Source: Chitinophaga sp. H8
GTDB lineage: Bacteria; Bacteroidota; Bacteroidia; Chitinophagales; Chitinophagaceae
Assembly: GCF_040567655.1 (NCBI RefSeq)
Contig: NZ_JBEXAC010000002.1
Span: forward strand, 124,001 to 188,000
Reading direction: 5' to 3'
Length of the DNA stretch: 64,000 bases
The notes under the pieces are model-generated. The model searched no databases, had not been told where the DNA came from, and saw only the letters and a program-made list of their open reading frames with translations. How positions within the stretch are numbered: the first letter of the stretch is position 1; every line of letters starts with the position of its first letter. Position numbers and translations under genes: made by a program. Below are positions 35,074-43,077 of the stretch, piece by piece.

Positions 35074-36840
35074 CTATACGATATCGTTAGCTTTCTGAAA
35101 TTGCATACTATGCAGTTTGTAATAAAATCCCTCCTGTTTCAGCAATTCCTCATGGCTACCCATTTCCTTAATTTCTCCCTTATCCAGGACGATGATCTTA
35201 TCAGCCTTACTGATAGTGGAAAGGCGGTGGGCAATCACAATGGCGGTTCGGTCGGCAATGAGCTTGTCAATGGCGTGTTGTATAAGGGCTTCTGATTCCG
35301 TATCGATGGAAGAGGTGGCCTCATCGAGGATAAGGATAGCGGGGTTATACAGCAATGCCCGCACAAAAGAGATCAGCTGCCGCTGCCCCAGCGAAAGGGT
35401 ACTTCCCCTTTCCATCACCTGGTAATCATACCCACCCGGCAGCTGCATGATAAATTCATGCATCCCGATCAACCGGGCTGCCTGTTCTACCTGTTCCCGG
35501 CTGATAGCACTATTATGGAGGGTGATATTATCGTAAATAGAACCTGAAAACAGGAATACGTCCTGCAATACTACCCCAATCTTACTACGCAGGCTGGCCA
35601 GGGCATAGTCGGCAAGGTCTATTCCATCCAGTTTGATACTCCCTTTCTGGATTTCGTACAAGCGGTTCAGGATACTGATAATGGTGGTTTTACCGGAACC
35701 GGTATGCCCAACAATAGCAATGGTTTCTCCCGGCTTTGCCTGAAAAGAGATGTTTTTCAGCACATACTGGTCTTCCTTATAGGCAAAATACACCTGATCA
35801 AAGGCAATAGCTCCTTTCATATCTGTAGCCAGCTGCTGCCCTTTATCTGCAATGGTATCTTCGCTGTCCAGCACCTTAAATACTCTTTCACTGGCTACCA
35901 TCCCCATTTGCAGGGTATTGAACTTGTCGGCCAGCATCCGCAACGGGCGAAACAGCATATTCAGGTACATGATAAAGGCGATCATCACCCCCTGGGTTAC
36001 TTCATAGTTCAGCACCTTATTGGCTCCCCACCACACCATCAGCCCCAGCGATATAGCCAGTATGATTTCCACCACCGGGAAAAATACCGAGTAAGCAAAA
36101 ATAGCGTCTATATTGGCCTTCCGGTGATCCTTGTTAATGTGCTTAAACCGCGACAATTCCCGCTTCTCTGCCGAAAAGGCCTGTACCACCACCATTCCCG
36201 TAATGTGCTCCTGCACAAACGCATTCAGTGCTGCTACAGCATTCCGTACCCGGTGGAAGGACTTATTAACGGATTCCTTGAAAATATAGGTGGCAAAAAT
36301 AAGGATGGGAAAAGGGGAAAGGCTGATCAGCGTCAACCGCCAGTCTTCTCCCAGCATCACCGCCAGGATAGCCACTATCATCAACAGGTCTGCGACAATG
36401 GAAATAATACCCTCAGAAAAAACATCATTGATGGCTTCAATATCATTAATGGTACGGGTAGTTAAGGTACCAATAGGGGTTTTATCAAAAAAAGCCAGAT
36501 TGAGGCGTACTACCTTTTTATATACCGCTACCCGCAAATCCTTGATCACGGACTGCCCCAGCCAGTTGGTCAGATAGGAGAAAAAGAAACGTACCAGTGT
36601 TTCCAGCAACAACAGTACTACCTGTACCAGCGTAACAATGATCAGCATCCGCACCCATTGATTGGCAATATATTTATCAACCGTGAGCTGGATAAGGTAC
36701 GGACGTGCAGGTGACAACGCCGCCAATACCACGGTCAGGAACATTGATAAATAAAAAGACCGTTTGTAGGGTGCTGCAAAGGAAAAGATGCGCCTTAATA
36801 AACTGAAGTTAAAAACTTTTTTTACCGCTAGATTATCCAC
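35074..36840 (-). CDS. ABC exporter, fused permease-ATPase (MsbA-like)
   Basis: This half-transporter has 588 residues. The first ~330 residues are the type-IV exporter membrane domain with six helices (YLSMFLTVVLAAL, MLIIVTLVQVVLLLLETL and others). The nucleotide-binding domain has Walker A GHTGSGKTT with K384, the Q-loop LQDVF, the signature LSLGQRQLISF, Walker B AILILDEATSSID and the switch IAHRLST. It works as a dimer to export lipids, peptides or drugs; the substrate cannot be told. It is monocistronic, with a candidate promoter and a GC-rich structured leader upstream. Confidence 0.93.
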   Translation of the reverse strand: MDNLAVKKVFNFSLLRRIFSFAAPYKRSFYLSMFLTVVLAALSPARPYLIQLTVDKYIANQWVRMLIIVTLVQVVLLLLETLVRFFFSYLTNWLGQSVIKDLRVAVYKKVVRLNLAFFDKTPIGTLTTRTINDIEAINDVFSEGIISIVADLLMIVAILAVMLGEDWRLTLISLSPFPILIFATYIFKESVNKSFHRVRNAVAALNAFVQEHITGMVVVQAFSAEKRELSRFKHINKDHRKANIDAIFAYSVFFPVVEIILAISLGLMVWWGANKVLNYEVTQGVMIAFIMYLNMLFRPLRMLADKFNTLQMGMVASERVFKVLDSEDTIADKGQQLATDMKGAIAFDQVYFAYKEDQYVLKNISFQAKPGETIAIVGHTGSGKTTIISILNRLYEIQKGSIKLDGIDLADYALASLRSKIGVVLQDVFLFSGSIYDNITLHNSAISREQVEQAARLIGMHEFIMQLPGGYDYQVMERGSTLSLGQRQLISFVRALLYNPAILILDEATSSIDTESEALIQHAIDKLIADRTAIVIAHRLSTISKADKIIVLDKGEIKEMGSHEELLKQEGFYYKLHSMQFQKANDIV

Positions 36841-36859
36841 TTTACAAATATCGCTTTAC

Positions 36860-36949
36860 AGGTTCCGCATGAATGGTGCCGCTGCTCCAGGCTCACTGTC
36901 CGCCGGGGCGGCGTGCACCTGGGTGGGTAGGACTGCTACAACAAACCTA
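36860..36949 (-). promoter_or_regulatory. Candidate promoter and GC-rich structured leader of the ABC exporter
   Basis: The -7-like TAGGTTTG (36942-36949, minus strand) would start a ~95-nt leader. Within it CGCCG-CCCC-GGCGG nests inside CCAGG/CCTGG arms, and the segment is clearly more GC-rich than its surroundings. It matches no riboswitch class I know. Confidence 0.35.
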
Positions 36950-36985
36950 CTGCTTTTTGGGCAAATGATGTTATAACATTTACCA

Positions 36986-37017
36986 ATAAAAAAATCCGCC
37001 ATAACAGCGGATTTTCT
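36986..37017 (-). terminator. Terminator after the large secreted protein gene
   Basis: AAAATCCGC (36991-36999) pairs with GCGGATTTT (37007-37015), followed on the minus strand by TTTTTTT. Confidence 0.88.
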
Positions 37018-37033
37018 TGCAGATAATAATATG

Positions 37034-39235
37034 CTATTTCTTTTCGTCTTTCATGATTTGCTTGTATGCCTTAATGAATATGGCACCAAGGTTTTTATGC
37101 GGGGGTACATAATCACTAAACAGCTCCCTGTTCCTCGCATCTCCGGCAAACTTTTTACCCAGCGCTGACCACATATTTACCCAGTCTACATTCTTTCCGC
37201 TGCGGATCACATCTTCCAGATTGCGGATGATAGGTTCATTTACCCAGCGGGTTCCTACCTGCTTGGAAGAAATGATATGCGCTTCCGGTGATTTTTCCAA
37301 TACTGTGGCCAGATTATGATAACCACCACAAGAGCCCAATACCACTATTTTGGCAGAGCTTTGCAGGTTATCCAACGTGGTATTGATATGATAACTATGC
37401 CCACGGTGAATGAAAACAGTAGGGTGGATATCATGCTGATCCAGGTAATCAGACAATTTAGCGATCGCTGTTTTGTCCTCCGGCTCATCAATAGGCAAAT
37501 TCGCATAGATAGTAGTAGGCTTTCCTTTGATGGAAGTGATCGTAGTCCAGTACTGGTTTTTACTCACCTTCCAATCTGATGACGGGAAGTTGCCCATAAA
37601 ACTTGCGAATGATTCCTGTCCGTCTTTATCCCCATAAAAGAATACCTGCTGATAAATACGTCCGCTATCACTTTCCAGTGTACTGAAAGTAACATAATTA
37701 ATAGGGGGCAGCTGGAATTTGCTGGCCATATCACTGGCTTTGGAAGAATCATTGCCGCTGGCAGATTCTGTTTCAAACAAACTGGTCAGCAATTGGTAGA
37801 TCACCGTACCACGTCTGTCATGCTTTTTGGATACAAAAGCCAGGTTCTTTTTCACTTCAGTACGTAAGAATTCCAGCAGCTTTTCGTCGCGGATACTACC
37901 AAAAGAGTTGGCCACATCTACCGCATCTTCCAGATCTTCTGTTTTTTCCAGGTTCTGAACGTATTTCTGCATCAGGTAATTGGCGTTCTCCGGTGCCATG
38001 GATTTCAGGAAATTATCCAGGGTGTTAAAACCTGCTGCCATTGCAATAAACTTCTTAAACCGGTCAAAACCTATCAGCATCAGCAAACTGTCACCACGCG
38101 GAGGTTTCATCCGTAACATCATCTGATCGTACAAACCTGCATTGGCTTTATTGGTATAACTGGAGGTATACAACTCTTCCTGCCCGTTTACAATGAGGTA
38201 ATACAGTTCTTCCGGTGTAAAATCCTTTACAATACGGAAACGAACAGGCGCTGTTTCTTCATGCAGGTCATTTACCTCGCGGATATACCGCAGCGACTTG
38301 GCATGCATATTCTCCATCATGGCTTTTAACCCGATAGGGTTTTCACCATTATTCTTCCTGTTTTGCAGGGCAATGGTAGCCTTTACCATTTGTTTGTAAT
38401 ACAGGTCATCATTAGCTACCAGCTTATCCAGCTTCTCTACCGTAGTAGTACCCGCCATCAGCTCATCAATGAATGGCAATATTTTAGTGGATTGGTTAGA
38501 CTGACCAATGCTTACAATCTGCTGTACTATCGGATCGGGATTCTTTTTAATAGCGGTGGCCATAGGCGTATACGAGGTAGCATACGTAAGTACCTGATTG
38601 GGATATTTACGTGCTACCGCAGCGATGATAGAATCCGTAGCAGGATAGCTCAGGTAGTTATTCAATTTGGGCATTACCGTTTCCAGGTTATTGAATGCAT
38701 ACTTGGCAAACAACAGCCCTTTCGCTTCCGCATATCCGGGGTTGCCCTGGAATACTTCCACCAACCGCTCCCCACCTTCAAAGGAAAGATCTCCGATATA
38801 AGGCATAATACTGCTTCCTTTCTCGTCGGCATGCATCATATTCCGGAAAGCCTGGATAATAACAGGCGCTTCAGAGGCATCTATTTTATGATAGGCCCGC
38901 TTTAAATTATAATCCTTTAAAATGGCATAAATGCCGGAGAGGTACTTCGTTTTCAAACGATGGTCCAGCAGGGTATCTTCTTCTATTTCCACCTGCATAT
39001 CATCCACCTGCTTCGTCAGGGCATTGGTTACCTGTAGGTTGAGGGTCTGGTCGTCAGATACCTTCACCAAGTCATCCACCTTGCCGTCAAACTTATCAGC
39101 AATGTTCTGTTCCTTATCAATATTGTCGTGAAATCCCTGCCTACCAATGGGTATCTGGATCTTTTGACTATTCTGTGCGGATACCCAGTTGCCTTGAGAA
39201 GCTACCAGGAAAAAGAGTATAAAAAATTTCCTCAT
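37034..39235 (-). CDS. Large secreted protein with possible clan CD-like His/Cys dyad, unknown
   Basis: This protein has 733 residues from ATG 39235, which gives a clean signal peptide (MRKFFILFFLVASQGNWVSAQ); the frame opens 7 codons earlier. No known domain was recognised. The N-terminal ~500 residues are mostly helical and look like a repeat scaffold. In the C-terminal part two hydrophobic strands each end in a candidate catalytic residue: TVFIHRGHSYH (H610/H613) and IVVLGSCGG (C636). This is the pattern of caspase/CHAT-type cysteine peptidases, although the His-Cys spacing of 23-26 is shorter than usual. It is monocistronic and divergent from the PhoB-like gene. Confidence 0.6.
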   Translation of the reverse strand: MRKFFILFFLVASQGNWVSAQNSQKIQIPIGRQGFHDNIDKEQNIADKFDGKVDDLVKVSDDQTLNLQVTNALTKQVDDMQVEIEEDTLLDHRLKTKYLSGIYAILKDYNLKRAYHKIDASEAPVIIQAFRNMMHADEKGSSIMPYIGDLSFEGGERLVEVFQGNPGYAEAKGLLFAKYAFNNLETVMPKLNNYLSYPATDSIIAAVARKYPNQVLTYATSYTPMATAIKKNPDPIVQQIVSIGQSNQSTKILPFIDELMAGTTTVEKLDKLVANDDLYYKQMVKATIALQNRKNNGENPIGLKAMMENMHAKSLRYIREVNDLHEETAPVRFRIVKDFTPEELYYLIVNGQEELYTSSYTNKANAGLYDQMMLRMKPPRGDSLLMLIGFDRFKKFIAMAAGFNTLDNFLKSMAPENANYLMQKYVQNLEKTEDLEDAVDVANSFGSIRDEKLLEFLRTEVKKNLAFVSKKHDRRGTVIYQLLTSLFETESASGNDSSKASDMASKFQLPPINYVTFSTLESDSGRIYQQVFFYGDKDGQESFASFMGNFPSSDWKVSKNQYWTTITSIKGKPTTIYANLPIDEPEDKTAIAKLSDYLDQHDIHPTVFIHRGHSYHINTTLDNLQSSAKIVVLGSCGGYHNLATVLEKSPEAHIISSKQVGTRWVNEPIIRNLEDVIRSGKNVDWVNMWSALGKKFAGDARNRELFSDYVPPHKNLGAIFIKAYKQIMKDEKK

Positions 39236-39440
39236 TATAATAATTGTACTTTTCACTCAAGCTTATAGCAAATTTACGACCAATTTTGAAGGAATACCAC
39301 TTAATTCCTGGAACCCGCCTGTGGTGCTTCGTTACAAGGCTTAACACGGAAAAGGATATACCCGCCAGCACTGATAAAAAGGCACATTTTCTATCGATAT
39401 ATTCCACCAATAAGTAGCATGCTGATTAAGGAAAATAAAA

Positions 39441-39456
39441 TATTACACATGTAATA
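39441..39456. promoter_or_regulatory. Palindromic candidate operator
   Basis: TATTACA-CA-TGTAATA is a perfect dyad with 7-bp arms, about 185 bp before the phoB-like promoter box. No regulator has been assigned. Confidence 0.35.
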
Positions 39457-39625
39457 AACACTAATAATCAGCCTTATATGCATATCAATTCTGCCACATA
39501 CTATAGTGATGCTCATTTATGCGAAACAAGTCAAAAATTAACGTAACTTACTGTGTAACAATGCGCTCCAGTTGAATTAACAATTTCATAATATTAATTT
39601 TCCATTAATCACCGGAGCAGCGGAG

Positions 39626-39633
39626 TACTTTTG
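39626..39633 (+). promoter_or_regulatory. Candidate -7 box of the phoB-like gene
   Basis: TACTTTTG lies 28 bp before the ATG at 39661. It is the same octamer as at ruvB, ruvC and the porin gene. Confidence 0.55.
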
Positions 39634-39660
39634 TGCCGTCTTTTTAAAAGTCAGAAAATT

Positions 39661-40344
39661 ATGATAGACCAAGCGGTAGTAGGAAAAATTCTAGTAGTGG
39701 ATGATGAGATCGATATATTGGAAATTATCAGTTACAATCTCAAAACTGCTGGCTACGACACGGTAACAGCAAAAGATGGTAATGAGGCTATTCAAAAGGC
39801 CAGGATATTTCGCCCGGACCTGATCATGCTGGATATTATGATGCCGAACAAGAATGGTATTGACACCTGTCGTGAATTAAGAAAAATTCCTGAGTTTAAA
39901 GACACCATGGTGTTGTTCCTGACAGCACTGAACGATGAAAAGTCAGAGATAGACGGGCTTAATATGGGCGCGGATGATTACATCGCCAAACCCATTAAAC
40001 CCAAATTGCTGGTAAGCCGTATCAATGCACTCTTCCGCCGTTTACACAAACCGGAAGAAATGCAGGTACAACTGGGCGACCTGATCATTGACCGCGAAAA
40101 ATTCACTGTCACTTACAAAGGCCAGGAAATTATTCTCGCCAAAAAAGAATTTGAATTGTTGCAGCTGCTGGCATCTAAACCAGGCAGGGTATTTTTACGC
40201 AATGAAATATTGAACCAGGTGTGGGGCACAGAAGTAATTGTAGGCGACCGCACCATTGATGTACATATCCGTAAAATCCGTCAAAAAATAGGTATTGATC
40301 TTATTACCACTGTAAAAGGTGTAGGTTACAAATTCGAAATGTAG
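39661..40344 (+). CDS. PhoB-like OmpR-family response regulator
   Basis: This protein has 227 residues. The receiver has D14-D15 (VVDDE), phospho-acceptor D58 (IMLDIMMP) and K in IAKPIK. The winged helix carries KKEFELLQLLASKPGRVF and RTIDVHIRKIRQKIG. The start is ATG 39661 (MIDQAVVGK); the frame continues to a TTG at 39631, but that overlaps the promoter box. The histidine kinase gene follows on the same strand and an OprP-like porin lies just beyond, which suggests phosphate-starvation control. PhoB identity is inference from context and similarity. Confidence 0.9.
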   Translation: MIDQAVVGKILVVDDEIDILEIISYNLKTAGYDTVTAKDGNEAIQKARIFRPDLIMLDIMMPNKNGIDTCRELRKIPEFKDTMVLFLTALNDEKSEIDGLNMGADDYIAKPIKPKLLVSRINALFRRLHKPEEMQVQLGDLIIDREKFTVTYKGQEIILAKKEFELLQLLASKPGRVFLRNEILNQVWGTEVIVGDRTIDVHIRKIRQKIGIDLITTVKGVGYKFEM

Positions 40345-40397
40345 TGCCGGACCGGTAGCAGCAAATTTATATCAGGGGGGCTTCTACCCCGTAAAAT

Positions 40398-40485
40398 GAT
40401 ACACCGCTGTAGTGTGTATCCGCCCACCTTACCCGTTTAACAGCTCAGCTCATTAACCATAAAGCCGGCAGCATTTGTTTGCTGC
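40398..40485 (+). other. Hairpins in the 247-bp gap between regulator and kinase genes
   Basis: Two stem-loops are visible: GATACAC/GTGTATC (40398-40420) and GCAGCA/TGCTGC (40468-40485), the latter followed by a weak T-rich tract. They could attenuate expression of the kinase relative to the regulator. No frame is supported here. Confidence 0.4.
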
Positions 40486-40591
40486 TTTATGCTTTTATTC
40501 CTGGCCCTGGCATTTATCGTTAAGCTTTATTATGGCAAGTAAAAAATTTCCTTTAATTTCCCAATATTATAATAATTACTCATTGTGGAGT

Positions 40592-41647
40592 ATGTTTAAA
40601 GCAAAGAATCTTTCCCCGCAAAAGTTAGCAGGCTTTACCGCCCTCATACTTTCCGTTATTATAGCATTGGGTAGCCTCCTGGTAGACAGCAACCTCAAAA
40701 TTACGCTGATTGCCTTTGTGCTTACTTTCCTTGTATCTTATTACCTGTACCTGTATACCCTGCAAAACTTTATCTACCGCAAAATAAAGCTGATCTACAA
40801 ATTTATTTATCAAACAAAGGCCTCCAAGCGGGAAGAGTTTTTCAACAAAAATATCCTGCCCCTTAAAACCATTGAAGAAGTAAGTGAAGATGTAGAGAAA
40901 TGGGCGATCCAAAAAAAGGAAGAACTGGATATGCTGCGCAGAAATGAAGAGTTCCGTAAAGAGTTTTTACTCAACCTTTCCCATGAATTAAAAACACCCA
41001 TTTTTGCGGTACAGGGCTATATTCATACCCTGCTGGATGGTGCGCTGGACGACCCTGCCGTAAATAAAATGTTCCTGAAAAATGCGACCAAGAATATCGA
41101 CCGCCTTTGCCGGCTGATTGATGACCTGGATGAAATTTCCAAACTGGAGATTGGTGAAATGACGGTGGCAAAAGAACAGTTTGTTGTACAGGACCTGATT
41201 AAAGATGTGTTTGATACATTATCCCTGAAAGCGAATACCAAGGGCATTAAATTCAGTATTAAAAAGGGCTGCGAAGCGCCTGTACCTGTTATGGCCGATA
41301 AGGAAAAACTCAGACAGGTATTAATCAATCTGGTCGACAACTCCATTAAATACGGTAAGCCTGAAGGACATACCATCGCGAGTATTTACAATATGGATGG
41401 AAAAAGGGCACTCATAGAAATATCAGATGATGGTATTGGTATTTCAGAAGAGCATCTTCCCCGTGTATTTGAACGGTTTTACCGCACGGACCGTGCACGT
41501 AGCCGGGATATCGGCGGTACAGGTCTTGGACTGGCCATTGTAAAGCATATCATAGAAGCGCATGGCCAAACCATTAATGTACGCAGCAAACCTGAAATAG
41601 GTTCCACCTTTGGCTTTACACTTGAATCAGCCAGAAACAGTGAGTAA
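40592..41647 (+). CDS. Sensor histidine kinase (PhoR-like)
   Basis: This protein has 351 residues from ATG 40592 (MFKAKNLSPQKLAG). Two membrane helices (about 13-31 and 36-56) with almost no periplasmic loop are followed by a linker helix, the HisKA domain with H131 in NLSHELKTPIFAVQGY, and the HATPase domain with N-box LVDNSIKYGK, G1 EISDDGIGI and G2 GGTGLGLAIVKHI. The lack of a sensor loop suggests sensing through a membrane partner, as PhoR does with PstSCAB/PhoU. Longer starts at ATG 40532 or TTG 40475 are possible but add atypical residues. It pairs with the regulator gene upstream. Confidence 0.9.
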   Translation: MFKAKNLSPQKLAGFTALILSVIIALGSLLVDSNLKITLIAFVLTFLVSYYLYLYTLQNFIYRKIKLIYKFIYQTKASKREEFFNKNILPLKTIEEVSEDVEKWAIQKKEELDMLRRNEEFRKEFLLNLSHELKTPIFAVQGYIHTLLDGALDDPAVNKMFLKNATKNIDRLCRLIDDLDEISKLEIGEMTVAKEQFVVQDLIKDVFDTLSLKANTKGIKFSIKKGCEAPVPVMADKEKLRQVLINLVDNSIKYGKPEGHTIASIYNMDGKRALIEISDDGIGISEEHLPRVFERFYRTDRARSRDIGGTGLGLAIVKHIIEAHGQTINVRSKPEIGSTFGFTLESARNSE

Positions 41648-41648
41648 T

Positions 41649-42977
41649 TTAGAAGCGGAATTGTAGCCTGCAGGTAAAGATATTATCTTTCAGATCACTG
41701 GTATAGCCCTCCAGATCCGTAGATTCATTGACCACCATATCATACCATAAGATCATCTTTACATGGTCATTCATGTAGTAAACATAACCTGCACCATAGG
41801 TATCATAGCGGATGTCTGCTCTGGTTAGGTTTCTGCCGGCTTCGCCTATCTCCTTTCCGCTTACTTCCCGGTTAGGATCGTACCAATCGTATCGTAATAC
41901 CACCTGATGTTTATCGCTTCCCAGATGTTGCAGAAAATAAAAATAAGCACCATCAAACCTGCGGATATATAAGGGAGCTGTCCTGTTATTTTCCATCGGA
42001 ATAGTACCTGGTGTTTCGCTCTCCATGGCGGTAGCCGTTTGCACACCACGGATATATTCTCCGCGGAAGGCGGTGGCTCCTTTGCCTTTGCCATTGGGTA
42101 TCCTGAACTGCACATCTGCACCGTAATAATGACGGGGAGCTATCTGTCCTACATTGTCCGCAGCAGAATCTCTGACAAACACTTCTTTTCCATTAGCGGC
42201 TGCATGTATCTTATACACCACGGGTGTAAACTGCTCCATACCACCATATAAACAGGAAACCCCTCCGGAAACTGTCCAGTCCCTGGCATTTAGTTTTATA
42301 GGCCTTACACTTACCCGGCCTATAAAATCCTTATGGCTGTCAAAATCAGACGGACCTGCCAGCCCTTGTCCATTGAACAAACCTGCATCTACTCTCAGGA
42401 AATAAAGCGGATGGTCTTTACGCTGTGGTGAAAAACTGGCCATTACTCCCAGATCACGCTCTGTTTTCATCAGGATCTGTGACATCCGCCCGCGTTCCGG
42501 CGTTTCCCTGTCGGAAGATGAAAGGTTTACCTCATAGCCAAATGGCCGGGCAAACATCCCTCCTGTAAAGGATAGTACATTCCATTTATTTTCAAATATC
42601 CGCCCGTAAAAGTCGCGGATAAAAACGCCTCTTTCGGTTCCGTCAAATTGAAAAGCAAACAGCACAGTAGGCATCTGCTCTTTGTTATAACGCCCGTAAT
42701 CAATGCGGAAACGTCCCCGGCGCAGCATAAAACGGTTGTTGACCCGTGCGCCAAAATCACCGCCGGCATAAGATGCTGCCCCCTTCGACTCGGCCAACTG
42801 AAACTGAGGCTGAATATAGCCGCTAAACCGCAGGGCATCATACTTCTGATACATGGAAAACATCCCCTTCCCCACATTGGTGGAAGTATCTATCATGTCC
42901 ATCAGAAATTGTGCTTTCGACACATTAGCGATCAATAGCAGCCCAATAATGGCAACCAGCTTACCCGCCCTGTTCAT
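41649..42977 (-). CDS. OprO/OprP-like phosphate-type porin
   Basis: This outer-membrane barrel has 442 residues with a signal peptide (MNRAGKLVAIIGLLLIANVSKAQ). Blocks typical of the porin O/P family are present: LRFSGYIQPQFQ, NRFMLRRGRFRIDYGRY, FAFQFDGTERG-VFIRDFYGRI, GGMFARPFGYEV-LSSSDRETPERG, and a C-terminal CRLQFRF ending in Phe. The family forms anion, often phosphate, channels. It is convergent with the PhoR-like kinase (1 bp between stops). The frame opens at a TTG (42998) that lies in the promoter box, so ATG 42977 is preferred. Confidence 0.88.
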   Translation of the reverse strand: MNRAGKLVAIIGLLLIANVSKAQFLMDMIDTSTNVGKGMFSMYQKYDALRFSGYIQPQFQLAESKGAASYAGGDFGARVNNRFMLRRGRFRIDYGRYNKEQMPTVLFAFQFDGTERGVFIRDFYGRIFENKWNVLSFTGGMFARPFGYEVNLSSSDRETPERGRMSQILMKTERDLGVMASFSPQRKDHPLYFLRVDAGLFNGQGLAGPSDFDSHKDFIGRVSVRPIKLNARDWTVSGGVSCLYGGMEQFTPVVYKIHAAANGKEVFVRDSAADNVGQIAPRHYYGADVQFRIPNGKGKGATAFRGEYIRGVQTATAMESETPGTIPMENNRTAPLYIRRFDGAYFYFLQHLGSDKHQVVLRYDWYDPNREVSGKEIGEAGRNLTRADIRYDTYGAGYVYYMNDHVKMILWYDMVVNESTDLEGYTSDLKDNIFTCRLQFRF

Positions 42978-42995
42978 TACCGTATTAATTTTGCG

Positions 42996-43003
42996 CAAAA
43001 GTA
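42996..43003 (-). promoter_or_regulatory. Candidate -7 box of the porin gene
   Basis: It reads TACTTTTG on the minus strand, 18 bp before ATG 42977. Confidence 0.5.
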
Positions 43004-43077
43004 GTGGTAATTATGGTTTTATATTCCCTGCCGTACAAATATTTAGGGAAAACGCGCTATACGCCGCATTCCCGGGA

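Larger units (their letters stand above)
39236..39660. other. Long divergent intergenic region upstream of the phoB-like gene
   Basis: This gap is about 425 bp and AT-rich. It holds a minus-strand TAAATTTG box (39269-39276) for the secreted protein gene, a 16-bp palindrome TATTACACATGTAATA at 39441-39456, and the plus-strand TACTTTTG box at 39626-39633. I see no coding frame and no RNA gene. Confidence 0.55.

Noticed and set aside
35704..36465. 253-codon plus-strand frame opposite the ABC exporter
   Set aside because: It is antisense to conserved exporter motifs, and its composition (rich in His, Gln and Tyr) is that of a shadow frame.
39500..39600. Possible Pho-box-like repeats (TTAACG, GTAACTTACTG, GTAACA) upstream of the regulator
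   Set aside because: Spacing and sequence do not fit a known Pho box well enough, and the region is AT-rich, so chance matches are likely.
40398..40485. Small RNA gene between regulator and kinase
   Set aside because: Only two short hairpins are visible with no promoter box. Attenuation or chance explains them as well.
40475..40591. Longer N-termini for the PhoR-like kinase (TTG 40475, ATG 40532)
   Set aside because: The added residues are atypical, and the TTG start lies within a hairpin. The 40532 ATG remains a minor possibility.
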